Part shown: piece after piece, positions 1-7,502 of the stretch
Layout of the letters: the number at the start of each line of letters is the position of its first letter
Position numbering within the stretch: the stretch's first letter is position 1
Source: Myxococcales bacterium
GTDB taxonomy: Bacteria; Myxococcota; Polyangia; Fen-1088
Direction of reading: 5' to 3'
Length of the DNA: 11,294 nt
NCBI GenBank assembly: GCA_003155465.1
Contig: PMCR01000550.1
Location: 140 to 11,433 of the forward strand
Notes under the pieces: model-generated
What the model was told of the DNA's origin: nothing
What the model saw: the letters and a program-made list of their open reading frames with translations, nothing else
Databases searched by the model: none
Position numbers and translations under genes: made by a program

Positions 1-581
1 TGCAACGACAGCACCAGGCGCAGGCGTTCGGGAAGCTTCTCGATGGCCTCGGTAAGGCGACGCACCGCCTCGGCGCGCAGCACAGCCGCGTCGGTGGCCT
101 CGCCTCCTGCCAGGGTGGGCAGGATGGATTCGAGCGGCAGGGGCGGCTCCAACAAGGCGGCCATGTCACTCGCTTCTTCGACGTCCACGCCCAGATCGGT
201 CGCCACCTCCTCCACTGTCGCCTCGCGGCCCAGGCTGCCCGCCAGCTTCTTGCGCGTCTTGACCAGATCGTCGGTGCGGTTGCGCAGTCGTCGCGGCAGG
301 TGGTCCAGCCTGCGCAGCTCATCCAGCATGGCGCCGCGCACGCGATGTTCGGCGAAGGTCGCGAAGGATGCGCCGCGGGTCGGATCGAAACGCCGTCCCG
401 CCTCGATAAGGCCGATGGCCCCGGCGGACCACAGGTCGTCGTAGGCACTGCGCAGACCAGTGCGCGAGATGAGCCGCCGGGCCGTGCGCTCCACCAAGGA
501 GCCGTACTGTTCGAGCACGGTGGCGTCGTCGAGGACCGCCGCTGGGGCCCCGTTTGTGTAGCTGGCGATTGCCCTATGCAT
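1..581 (-). CDS. fliA: Flagellar sigma factor FliA (sigma-28), 3' end cut by window edge
   Basis: Encodes the first 193 residues of a sigma-70-family factor that directs RNA polymerase to late flagellar and chemotaxis promoters. Region 2 is clear: residues 48-92 hold DDLWSAGAIGLIEAGRRFDP, ATFAEHRVRGAMLDELRR and LDHLPRRLR, the FliA version of core-binding and -10-recognition helices. Region 3 follows at about 103-145 (TDDLVKTRKKLAGSLGREAT...). Region 4 begins at LTEAIEKLPERLRLVLSL and is cut off; about 50 residues should be missing compared with typical 240-residue FliA. The start at 581 is preceded by AGGACGG, which overlaps the flhG stop codon, and the gap to flhG is 10 bases, so it is the distal gene of the operon. 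Oddity: the usual tryptophan in the DWxPR motif is histidine (H94). Family assignment is firm; the missing end prevents full inspection of the -35-binding region. Confidence 0.95.
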   Translation of the reverse strand, partial: MHRAIASYTNGAPAAVLDDATVLEQYGSLVERTARRLISRTGLRSAYDDLWSAGAIGLIEAGRRFDPTRGASFATFAEHRVRGAMLDELRRLDHLPRRLRNRTDDLVKTRKKLAGSLGREATVEEVATDLGVDVEEASDMAALLEPPLPLESILPTLAGGEATDAAVLRAEAVRRLTEAIEKLPERLRLVLSL

Positions 582-591
582 GGTGACCGTC

Positions 592-1491
592 CTAGCGCGG
601 GACTTCCGTCTCTCGCATCAAGCGCTGCCACATGACCTTCATCCCGCCTTCCAAGATCTGGGGAGCCGGCTCGCTGAACAGGCGCTTGGCCACGTCCACG
701 ATGGCGCGGCTGGCGGGTGCCATGGGAAAGAGATCGACGACCGGCCTCTGCGCCATCACCGCCCGATGCACGTTTTCGTCGCGCGGCACATAGCCCAGGT
801 GGCGCAGCTTCGCGGTGAGAAACCGGCCGGTGACGGCGGAGAGTTTCTGGAACATGTCCCGCGCCGGCATTTCGTCCACCACGGGATTGATCACGACGGC
901 GAAGTTGCGAATGCCCGCCTGCTGCGACAGCACCTTGACCACGGCGTAGGCATCCACCAGAGAGGTGGGCTCGGGGCTCAACACCAGCACTACTTCTTGG
1001 GCCGCGCCCACGAAGAAGAGCACGTTGTCCCCGATGCCGGCGCCGGAATCGATGATCACCAGGTCGAAACGGTCTTCCAGCGAGTCGAGCGCGGCCACCA
1101 GGCGCAGCTTGTCCTTGCGGTCGAGTTCAGTCAGGCGCTGCACGCCCGACCCGGCAGGCAAGATGTGAATATTCGGCGCCGCCTGGATCAACACGTCAGC
1201 GGCGGATACCCCCGGCTGCAGCAGATCGCCGATGTGGCGCATGGGTTTGACCCCGAAGAGAATGTCGACGTTGGCCAGCCCGAGATCCGCGTCCAGGATC
1301 AACACGCGCTTGCCCGCGCGCGCGGCCAGCGCGGCCAAGTTGGCCGATATGTTGGTCTTGCCCACGCCACCCTTGCCGCTGGTGACCGCGATGACCCGCA
1401 GGGGCTCACGCGCGGTCTCGGGCGCGGGAGTCAGCGCGGACTCGGGCGTGCGCGAGACGATGCGAAGGCGAAGATTGTCAGCCTGGTCCAT
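592..1491 (-). CDS. flhG: Flagellar number regulator FlhG (FleN/YlxH), MinD-like ATPase
   Basis: A 299-residue MinD/ParA-type ATPase that limits flagellar number and acts on FlhF at the membrane. The N-terminus MDQADNLRLR carries the DQAxxLR motif that in known FlhG proteins stimulates the FlhF GTPase. The deviant Walker A is KGGVGKT at residues 40-46, with K40 as the signature lysine; the switch region DADLGLANVDILFG is at 67-80 and Walker B DLVIIDSGAGI at 143-153. A C-terminal amphipathic stretch (about 281-293, EGGMKVMWQRLMR) fits the membrane-targeting helix. The frame stays open to 2091, but the start at 1491 is chosen because it gives the DQA motif at residue 2, has GGAAGGAAG seven bases upstream, and sits two bases after the flhF stop. 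It lies between flhF and fliA, as in polarly flagellated bacteria. Confidence 0.96.
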   Translation of the reverse strand: MDQADNLRLRIVSRTPESALTPAPETAREPLRVIAVTSGKGGVGKTNISANLAALAARAGKRVLILDADLGLANVDILFGVKPMRHIGDLLQPGVSAADVLIQAAPNIHILPAGSGVQRLTELDRKDKLRLVAALDSLEDRFDLVIIDSGAGIGDNVLFFVGAAQEVVLVLSPEPTSLVDAYAVVKVLSQQAGIRNFAVVINPVVDEMPARDMFQKLSAVTGRFLTAKLRHLGYVPRDENVHRAVMAQRPVVDLFPMAPASRAIVDVAKRLFSEPAPQILEGGMKVMWQRLMRETEVPR

Positions 1492-1493
1492 GG

Positions 1494-2570
1494 CTAGGCT
1501 TCCTTCCCCAGCACAAGCTCGACCAGCAGCGGTCCCGTGGCCGGATGCAGGTCGTCGGGCACGCGCTGGCCGTTGGTCACGCAGGAGACCGGGCAAGTCA
1601 ACTCGGTCGCCACCGACAGGATGCCCGCGGGACCGTCGGCCTCGTCCAGCTTGGTGAGAATGAGTCGGCACACGCCGCGCGATTTGAATCGGTGGACCAC
1701 GGCGCGCAGTTCGCGGCCACCCTGCGCAGCCGACAGCACCAGGTGCTGTTCCGCTTCGGGTACCGCTTTCAGCAGGTGGGCCTGCGCCTCCAACGCCGCG
1801 GGATCCGATCGTCCGGCGGTATCGATGAGAACCAGTTGCGCCTCCGGCACGGCGGCCATCGCTTCGCGCAGGCCAGCCTGATCGCGCGCGAGGTGGGTGG
1901 GCACGCCCATGATTTCTCCATAGCGGCTGATTTGTTCCCCGGCCCCGATGCGATAGGTGTCGACTGTCACCAGGGCCACCTTCAGCTTGGTTTCCAGCAG
2001 CGCACGCGCCGCGATCTTCGCGATGGTGGTGGTCTTGCCCACGCCGGGCGGACCCACCAAGGCGATCACCCGCCGGCCTTCGCCCTGCCACGGCGGCAGG
2101 GCCGGGGCCAGGCGACGGCGAAGCCCCTCGCGCAGTGATTCCACAATTTCGCGTTCGCCATGGCCGGCGGCCACGCGAACCGCCGCGCGCACGAGTTCGT
2201 CGGCAATGGCTGGCTCAGCTCCCCGTTCCAACAGGCGGCGCACGATCGCTGCCGCGGCCGTTGACAGTGCATCACCGGTTCGCCCGCCCGGGGTGCGCGG
2301 CTCAGCCTTGCTGGACCGCACCTCGGCGCGCAGTTGCTCGACGATACGACGCAAGGCCGAGACCTCACTTTCCAGATCGAGCGATCGGCCCTTGAAGCCG
2401 GGCTCGCTGTCGCCTGCGTGGGTGGCGGTGATCTCGATCTCCTTCCGGCCAAAGAAGCCGCCCACCTCGCGGGTCTTGAGGATGATGGCTTCCTCGCCCA
2501 GCGCCGAGCGGACGGCGTCAAGTGCGGTGCGTGGATCGGAGCCACGGAAGGTCCTGACAATGGCGTTCAT
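1494..2570 (-). CDS. flhF: Flagellar positioning SRP-type GTPase FlhF
   Basis: A 358-residue SRP-family GTPase that marks the site of flagellar assembly, often the pole, and recruits early basal-body parts. The N-terminal segment (1-50) matches the FlhF start: a basic MNAIVRTFRG strand, then a helix and GEEAIILKTREV. A variable, charged linker spans about 52-105, followed by the N domain (106-165). The G domain has P-loop GPPGVGKTTT at 173-182, DTYRIGA at 204-210, DTAGR at 250-254, TKLDE at 306-310 and the closing TNGQRVPDDL at 332-341, all as expected for active SRP GTPases. The start follows GAGGAGAG, which overlaps the flhA stop, with a 13-base gap. It is two bases from flhG, its regulatory partner. 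No odd residues were seen in the nucleotide-binding motifs. Confidence 0.97.
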   Translation of the reverse strand: MNAIVRTFRGSDPRTALDAVRSALGEEAIILKTREVGGFFGRKEIEITATHAGDSEPGFKGRSLDLESEVSALRRIVEQLRAEVRSSKAEPRTPGGRTGDALSTAAAAIVRRLLERGAEPAIADELVRAAVRVAAGHGEREIVESLREGLRRRLAPALPPWQGEGRRVIALVGPPGVGKTTTIAKIAARALLETKLKVALVTVDTYRIGAGEQISRYGEIMGVPTHLARDQAGLREAMAAVPEAQLVLIDTAGRSDPAALEAQAHLLKAVPEAEQHLVLSAAQGGRELRAVVHRFKSRGVCRLILTKLDEADGPAGILSVATELTCPVSCVTNGQRVPDDLHPATGPLLVELVLGKEA

Positions 2571-2583
2571 CGTATTTCTCTCC

Positions 2584-4692
2584 TCATGCGGCCTTGCTCC
2601 AAGGAGCGGGTGACAGATCCAGCGTGCCGACCGGCTCGACCTGCGTGCCGGGCACCAATTCGCGGGCCGTGATCACCCACAGGTCGGGCACGAAGCGCGA
2701 CGCAAACTCGTAAAGCGGCCGGCGCAAATCGGGCGGGGCGATGAGTACGGTGGGGTGGCCGCCTGCGGCCAGGCCCGACGCATGTGCCTCCAGGGTGCTG
2801 ATGAACCGTTTCGCCGTGGCCAGTTCCAGCGCCAGGGCCGCCTCGCCGTCGGTTTGGCCCAGCGCCTTGCGCAGGCCTTCCTCGGCGGCTCGATCCAAGG
2901 TCAGGGCGTGTACGGTGCCCTTGGCGTCGGACAGGCGTGACGTGATCTGGCGGGCGAAGCGCCGGCGAACCTGCTCGACCAGGAACGCCGTGTCCTTGCT
3001 GCGCGGGGCTGCATCGCCCACTGCTTCGAGTACGCTGCGGAAGTCGCGAATCGACAACCCCTCACGCAATACACCGCGCACCACCCGCACCACTTCACCG
3101 AGGGTCAGAGTGTTGGGCACCACGTCTTCGACCAGCTTGGGTGCCTCTTTCCCGCAATGGGCGAGCAGTTCCTGGATCTCTTGCCGGCCCACCAGCTCGT
3201 GCGCGTTGTGGCGCAGTACCTCGGACAGGTGGGTGGTGATGACCGATGCGGCGTCCACCACGGTCAGCCCGGAAGTCTCGGCGCGCGCGCGATCGCCGGG
3301 CAACACCCACAAGGCCGGCAAGCTGAAGGCCGGCTCCTTGGCCGCAATACCGTCGAGGTTGGGCAACTGCGGCGCTTTGCCTGACTGGTCCAGGACCATG
3401 AGTCGGTCGGCATAGGCCACCCCGCTGGCCAGATCCACGCCGCGCAACTTGATGCGGTACTCGTTGCCATCGAGACGCAGGTTGTCCCGCAGGTGAACCG
3501 CGGGAATGATCACGCCGAGATCCCCGGCCATTTGCCGGCGCAGGTTGGTGACCCGGCCGGGCAGCTCGCCGCCCTTGTCCAGGTCGATGAGCCGCAGCAG
3601 CCCGTGTCCCACTTCCAGTTCCAAGGTGTCGAGCCCAATGAGGTCGCCTAGCTTCTCGGCCGCGCCGGCCTGAGCCTGCGCCGCGGCCTGCTGAGCCTGC
3701 GCCGCGGTGGCGGGCGGGGTGACGCGACGGCGGGAGAGCAGGAAGGCCCCGCCGGCCAGAGCGCCGAAAGCGAATAGAGGCATGCCGGGCAGCAGCCCCA
3801 GCACCAAGAGCACGCCAGCTGCGTGCAGGAGCGTGCGTCGGTGACCGAAGATTTGCTGGCCCATTTCCGTGCCCAGGTGTGAGCCCGAGCTGGCGCGGGT
3901 GACGGTGATGCCGGCGGCGGTGGACACCAGCAGCGCCGGCATCTGGCTGACCAGACCATCGCCGATGGTCAGGATGGTATAGGTCTCGACCGCAGCGGAT
4001 AGCGACATGTGGTCGCGCGCCAGGCCGGCCAGCAGGCCGCCCACGATGTTGATGAGGGTGATGATGAGACCGGCGATCGCATCACCGCGCACGAACTTGC
4101 TGGCGCCATCCATGGCGCCGAAGAACTCGATCTCGCGTTCCAGGTTTGTCCGGCGGGTGCGCGCTTCGCGGTCGTCGATGACCCCAGCGGCCAGATCGGC
4201 ATCGATGGACATCTGCTTGCCGGGCAAGGCGTCCAAGGTGAAACGGGCGGCGACCTCGGCCACGCGGCCGGAACCGCGGGTAATGACCACGAAGTTCACC
4301 ACCAGGAGAATGAGAAAGACCACCGCGCCCACGATGAGGCTGCCGCCCACGGTGAACTGACCGAAGGCCTGGATGATGTGTCCTGCGGCCCCCGTGCCCT
4401 CCGAACCCTGCAAGAGGATGAGTCGGGTGGTGGCCACGTTGAGCCCCAGCCGGAACAGGGTCACGATGAGCAGCAGGCTGGGAAAGACCGAGAAGTCGAG
4501 CGGACGAGCCACGCCGAGAGCGACGAGCAACACCAGCAACGAAATGCCGATGCTGATGGCCAGCAGGCCATCCAGCGCAAACGGCGGCAAGGGCAGAAGT
4601 AGGAGGGCGACGACACCCAGCACGGCGAGCGCGAGCAAAAGATCGCTGCGCTGGGCAGAACCGGCGGCGGGGGTAGGGGCAGCAGCACTCAT
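2584..4692 (-). CDS. flhA: Flagellar export apparatus protein FlhA
   Basis: A 702-residue inner-membrane protein that forms the nonameric export gate ring of the flagellar type III secretion system and docks chaperone-substrate complexes. The N-terminal half (about 18-320) has roughly eight hydrophobic segments. The cytoplasmic FHIPEP-family signature lies at 143-166, including RFTLDALPGKQMSIDAD, and FRLGLNVATTRLIL is at 80-93. An Ala/Gln-rich linker (about 325-345) leads to the cytosolic domain (346-702), with conserved segments GLDTLELEVGHGL, DLGVIIPAVHLRDN and the substrate-docking region around 470-560 (VVDAASVITTHLSEVLR). Length is normal for the family. Its start ATG overlaps the flhB stop as ATGA, so translation is coupled; GAGG lies seven bases upstream. 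The linker is encoded by a 21-bp tandem duplication, described separately. Confidence 0.98.
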   Translation of the reverse strand: MSAAAPTPAAGSAQRSDLLLALAVLGVVALLLLPLPPFALDGLLAISIGISLLVLLVALGVARPLDFSVFPSLLLIVTLFRLGLNVATTRLILLQGSEGTGAAGHIIQAFGQFTVGGSLIVGAVVFLILLVVNFVVITRGSGRVAEVAARFTLDALPGKQMSIDADLAAGVIDDREARTRRTNLEREIEFFGAMDGASKFVRGDAIAGLIITLINIVGGLLAGLARDHMSLSAAVETYTILTIGDGLVSQMPALLVSTAAGITVTRASSGSHLGTEMGQQIFGHRRTLLHAAGVLLVLGLLPGMPLFAFGALAGGAFLLSRRRVTPPATAAQAQQAAAQAQAGAAEKLGDLIGLDTLELEVGHGLLRLIDLDKGGELPGRVTNLRRQMAGDLGVIIPAVHLRDNLRLDGNEYRIKLRGVDLASGVAYADRLMVLDQSGKAPQLPNLDGIAAKEPAFSLPALWVLPGDRARAETSGLTVVDAASVITTHLSEVLRHNAHELVGRQEIQELLAHCGKEAPKLVEDVVPNTLTLGEVVRVVRGVLREGLSIRDFRSVLEAVGDAAPRSKDTAFLVEQVRRRFARQITSRLSDAKGTVHALTLDRAAEEGLRKALGQTDGEAALALELATAKRFISTLEAHASGLAAGGHPTVLIAPPDLRRPLYEFASRFVPDLWVITARELVPGTQVEPVGTLDLSPAPWSKAA
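3666..3707 (-). repeat. 21-bp tandem duplication in the FlhA linker
   Basis: On the plus strand the 16-base string TGAGCCTGCGCCGCGG occurs at 3671-3686 and again at 3692-3707, a period of 21 bases or seven codons, with the bases just before each copy also similar. In FlhA it encodes the Ala/Gln-rich stretch AAQAQQAAAQAQA at about residues 330-342, in the flexible linker between the membrane half and the cytosolic ring domain. Because it is a multiple of three, gain or loss of a unit would keep the frame. The outer limits of the repeat are approximate. Confidence 0.7.
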
Positions 4693-5771
4693 GCGGCGCC
4701 TCGGGCGGCCCGAATTCGGGCGGCACCACTACGACCCAGCACCCGATAGACGAAGGCTAGGATCGCGGCCACCGCGCGGTAGGTTTCCGCCGGCACCGAG
4801 CGTCCCACTTTCACCCGACGATAGAGCAGACGGGCGAGGGCAACGTCCTCGATGATGGGGATGCCGTGCTCGCGGGCCAGCTCGCGCATGATCTCGGCCA
4901 AGCGACCCTTGCCCTTGGCAGTCACGCGCGGCGCCGCGTCCTCGCCGGGCCGGTAGCGGATAGCCACTGCCACGTGGGTCGGGTTGACCACCAGGGCATC
5001 GGCGCGCGGCACCTCCACCCGGGCGTGGCCTTTGGCCAGCTCGTGGTGGCGTCGGCGGCGCCGCGAGCGGATCATGGGATCGCCCTCTTCTTCGCGAAAA
5101 TCACGCTTGGCCTCTTCCTTGGTCATCTTCATGCGCTGGTGGTAGCGATAGCGGGTGAGTGCAAGGTCCAGGCCGGCAAGCAGACCAAGGGCCGCCAAGA
5201 TCCTGACGAATCCGTGGGCGAGAGGCGCAAAGGCGGACTTGAGTTGCGTAGCCGATGACTGTTGCAGCATGCGGGGCAGCGTCAGAAAGTCGTCGTGGAA
5301 GGCGCTCCACAGCGCGTACACCAGGGTCACGACCTTGACGGCGGTGAACAACAGATCGACCAGCATCTCCTTGCGGAAAAGCCGGCCCAGCCGCCCGCCG
5401 CCAAAAACCCGCGAGAGATCGGGCAGGGCCAGGTGGCCCCAGGTACCCAAGCGGGTCTGCGCAGCCAGAGCGACCGTTGCGCCCAGGGCCACGGAAGCCA
5501 CCACTGCCAGGGTGATCAACAGAGGTCGCGACAAGAAGGGGATGAGGTGTCCAGGTGTGGCAAGGGCCATGCCATCGGCCGAGGCCCACACCAGCCTCAC
5601 CAGGGCATCGCGCAGCGCGGGCCCCAGTGTGATCAGCGCGCCCAGCCCGACCAGAAGCGCTGCCCACAGGGCCACGTCTCGGCTGATCGGAAGGTTGCCT
5701 TCTTCCCACGCCTGCTGGAGCCGTCGGTGGCTGGCTTGTTCGGTCTGGTCTTCCCTGCGGGTGTCGGACAT
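4689..5771 (-). CDS. flhB: Flagellar export switch protein FlhB
   Basis: A 360-residue inner-membrane component of the flagellar type III export gate that switches export from rod/hook to filament substrates through autocleavage. The N-terminus carries EQASHRRLQQAWEEGNLPIS, the FlhB version of the TEKATPKRL...REEG motif. Four hydrophobic segments lie near 34-52, 84-105, 137-156 and 185-206. The cytoplasmic part includes MTKEEAKRDFREEEGDP at 215-231, a very basic RSRRRRRHH stretch, and the autocleavage motif NPTH at 263-266, with the catalytic Asn-Pro at 263-264. PIIEDVALARLLYRRVKVG and VPAETYRAVAAILAFVYR complete the C-terminal domain. The start at 5771 follows GAGGGAC, which overlaps the fliR stop 12 bases upstream; the stop overlaps flhA. 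All cleavage residues are intact, so it should be functional. Confidence 0.98.
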   Translation of the reverse strand: MSDTRREDQTEQASHRRLQQAWEEGNLPISRDVALWAALLVGLGALITLGPALRDALVRLVWASADGMALATPGHLIPFLSRPLLITLAVVASVALGATVALAAQTRLGTWGHLALPDLSRVFGGGRLGRLFRKEMLVDLLFTAVKVVTLVYALWSAFHDDFLTLPRMLQQSSATQLKSAFAPLAHGFVRILAALGLLAGLDLALTRYRYHQRMKMTKEEAKRDFREEEGDPMIRSRRRRRHHELAKGHARVEVPRADALVVNPTHVAVAIRYRPGEDAAPRVTAKGKGRLAEIMRELAREHGIPIIEDVALARLLYRRVKVGRSVPAETYRAVAAILAFVYRVLGRSGAARIRAARGAA

Positions 5772-5783
5772 GGCGCCAGTCCC

Positions 5784-6533
5784 TCATTGGCCGGCCAGGG
5801 CCGAGCGCGCGGCTTCGGCCGCCATCAGAGCGGCAGGCGGCGCGGCCAGGTAAAGCGCCCCGGCGCCCGCCAGCAGTGCCACGGAGAATCCGATGTTGGA
5901 GATGCCGAGTTGCGGTACCGTGCGGTTGAGCAGGCCGACCGACAGATGTCCGATGGTCACCGCGGTGAGAACGGGGAAAGCGAGGCGTATGGCCAGAGCG
6001 ATGGAGCCCGCAGCCTGGCCCACCACACGGGCCGCCAGATCGCTGACCGAGATGGGCGAGCCGGGCGGCATCTCGACCACGGATCGGCACAGCCACGCCA
6101 CCGCTTCACGGTGGATTCCGCCTGCGACGGCGAAGGCCAGCGCCAGGAGGGAGAGAACTTGCGACACCGCCGGAGACTCGGAACCGTGGATCGGATCGTA
6201 GGTGGCGGCGACACTGATTCCCATCGACATGCCGATGGCTGATCCGGCCGCGGCGGCGGCGTCGAGAACCAGACGCGCGGCCAGACCGGCGCAAAGGCCA
6301 AGCAGGGCCTCGGCCAGGGCGGCGATGATGAAACGGTCGGCGTGATCCCAGGGGGCAAAGGACGGCGCGCCTGCCCCCAAGAACGCCGCTACCGACACCG
6401 CCACGGCCGCGGCCATGCGCACCCGGGCTGGAATGGCCGGCAGGCCGAAAAGAGGCACCACGGCGAATAGGCCCGCGCAACGGATCACCACCAAAAGGAA
6501 GGCGGCGGCCATGGGCAAGTAGGTGAACGTCAT
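5784..6533 (-). CDS. fliR: Flagellar export apparatus protein FliR
   Basis: A 249-residue, multi-span inner-membrane protein that closes the helical FliP5-FliQ4-FliR1 export channel. It starts MTFTYLPMAAAFLLVVIRCAGLFAVVPLFG, the usual FliR first segment with its conserved PxxG turn, and has GSAIGMSMGISVAATYDP at 97-113, matching the family's G..G.....DP region. Further hydrophobic segments lie at about 68-90, 124-148, 176-197 and 214-232. The late PQ motif is present but divergent: PQLGISNIGFS at 207-217 rather than PQLNVFxxGxP. The frame is open to 6611, but the start at 6533 is preferred because it gives normal family length and lies seven bases after the fliQ stop; the extension would be polar and overlap fliQ. 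The ribosome binding site is weak (GAAG), so coupling to fliQ is likely. Confidence 0.94.
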   Translation of the reverse strand: MTFTYLPMAAAFLLVVIRCAGLFAVVPLFGLPAIPARVRMAAAVAVSVAAFLGAGAPSFAPWDHADRFIIAALAEALLGLCAGLAARLVLDAAAAAGSAIGMSMGISVAATYDPIHGSESPAVSQVLSLLALAFAVAGGIHREAVAWLCRSVVEMPPGSPISVSDLAARVVGQAAGSIALAIRLAFPVLTAVTIGHLSVGLLNRTVPQLGISNIGFSVALLAGAGALYLAAPPAALMAAEAARSALAGQ

Positions 6534-6540
6534 GGTTGCT

Positions 6541-6807
6541 TCACATGTGCTGCGACATCCGCTGCAGGGCGCCGGCCAAGAACTGCGCCATGTGCTCGAC
6601 CGCCCAGCCACCGGCGAACCAGGCGACGAGAACGGCGGTCGTCACGCGCGGCAAGAAACCCACGGCCGGATCGTTGATTTGGGTCGCGGCCTGCAGCAGC
6701 CCGACCACCAGGCCCACCACCAGCAACGCGCCCACGAAAGGCCCACCCACTGTGGCCAGCATGGCGAAACCCTCGCGCAACAAGGCGGAAGGCAGGTCCA
6801 TCGTCAT
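6541..6807 (-). CDS. fliQ: Flagellar export apparatus protein FliQ
   Basis: An 88-residue protein with two long hydrophobic helices (about 15-40 and 52-75), one of the small subunits that wrap the FliP-FliR export pore. The conserved loop LLQAATQINDPAVGFLPR matches the family LLQAxTQIxExTLxFxPK. Its length is normal (about 89 residues). The ATG overlaps the fliP stop codon by one base (TGATG), indicating translational re-initiation from fliP; a second ATG two codons later is possible but would shorten the protein only slightly. Confidence 0.95.
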   Translation of the reverse strand: MTMDLPSALLREGFAMLATVGGPFVGALLVVGLVVGLLQAATQINDPAVGFLPRVTTAVLVAWFAGGWAVEHMAQFLAGALQRMSQHM

Positions 6808-7502
6808 CAGAAGCTCCGAATCAGCGAGGAGACCACCAGATGCCAGCCGCCAGCGAGGAGAAACACCCCCAGCTTGAGCGGCAGCGCAACCATGGTCGGC
6901 GGCACCATCATCATGCCGAGTGACATCAGAATGATCGCCACCAGGAGATCAATCAGCAGCATGGGTATGAAGATGTAGAGGCCCATGCGAAAGGCGGTGC
7001 CCAGCTCGGACACCATGAAGGCCGGCACCAGCACGGTGAAGGGTACCGACTCACTGCGCGCCGGTCGTGGCGCGGCCGAAACTTCGAAGAGCAGGCGCAG
7101 GTCTTCCTCGCGCGTCTGCTTCAGCATCCAATCGCTAAGCGGCCCCTCGGCTCGCTGCAGGGCCTCGCCAATGGAGATCTTGTCGTCCAGGAGCGGTTGC
7201 ACGGCCTGCTCGTGCACCCGCCGGACGGTGGGCGCCATGATGAACAGCGAGAGGAAGAGCGACAGTCCGATCAGAACCTGGTTGGGCGGCAGTTGCGGCG
7301 TGCCAAGCGCCTGGCGCAGGAAAGAGAGCACGATCACGATGCGGGTGAATGAGGTGACCGAAAGGACCAAGGCCGTGCCGAACGACAGCGCGGTCAGGAT
7401 GAGGAAGATCTTGATGGCCGAGGAGCCCCCACTGGCCAGGGCCATCTCGCTGCCGGCTCCGACGGCTTTGGAGAGAAGCTGGGTGGTGGTCGGGCCGCTC
7501 AT
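6807..7502 (-). CDS. fliP: Flagellar export pore protein FliP, without signal peptide
   Basis: A 231-residue membrane protein, the main subunit of the export pore. Diagnostic blocks are ALSFGTALVLSVTSFTRIVIV and LSFLRQALGTPQLPPNQVLI (38-78), the family signature PAFMVSELGTAFRMGL at 160-175, and YIFIPMLLIDLLVAIILMSL followed by GMMMVPPT at 196-203; its methionines 197-199 correspond to the M-rich gasket loop seen in FliP structures. The E. coli protein has a cleavable N-terminal signal peptide; here the first 29 residues (MSGPTTTQLLSKAVGAGSEM...) are polar and there is none. The start is fixed by the ATGA overlap with fliO, and the frame upstream meets a stop at 7563-7565 with no ATG, GTG or TTG in between. 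The stop overlaps the fliQ start. Confidence 0.97.
   Translation of the reverse strand: MSGPTTTQLLSKAVGAGSEMALASGGSSAIKIFLILTALSFGTALVLSVTSFTRIVIVLSFLRQALGTPQLPPNQVLIGLSLFLSLFIMAPTVRRVHEQAVQPLLDDKISIGEALQRAEGPLSDWMLKQTREEDLRLLFEVSAAPRPARSESVPFTVLVPAFMVSELGTAFRMGLYIFIPMLLIDLLVAIILMSLGMMMVPPTMVALPLKLGVFLLAGGWHLVVSSLIRSF

Noticed and set aside
580..1497. 305-residue plus-strand open frame opposite flhG
   Set aside because: His/Gln/Gly/Arg-rich translation without recognisable domains, typical of the antisense of a GC-rich gene; flhG on the other strand is certain.
1492..2091. Upstream extension of the FlhG reading frame to a 499-residue protein
   Set aside because: The extra 200 residues are the antisense-free shadow of FlhF in another frame with Arg/Gly/Ala-rich, unrelated sequence; the DQAxxLR motif and a good ribosome binding site mark the start at 1491.
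5262..6242. 326-residue plus-strand open frame opposite flhB and fliR
   Set aside because: Composition is the low-complexity GC-rich antisense type, and it spans two certain genes on the other strand.
6534..6611. Extension of FliR by 26 residues to a start at 6611
   Set aside because: The added residues are polar, overlap FliQ, and do not match the FliR family, whose first segment begins at the ATG at 6533.
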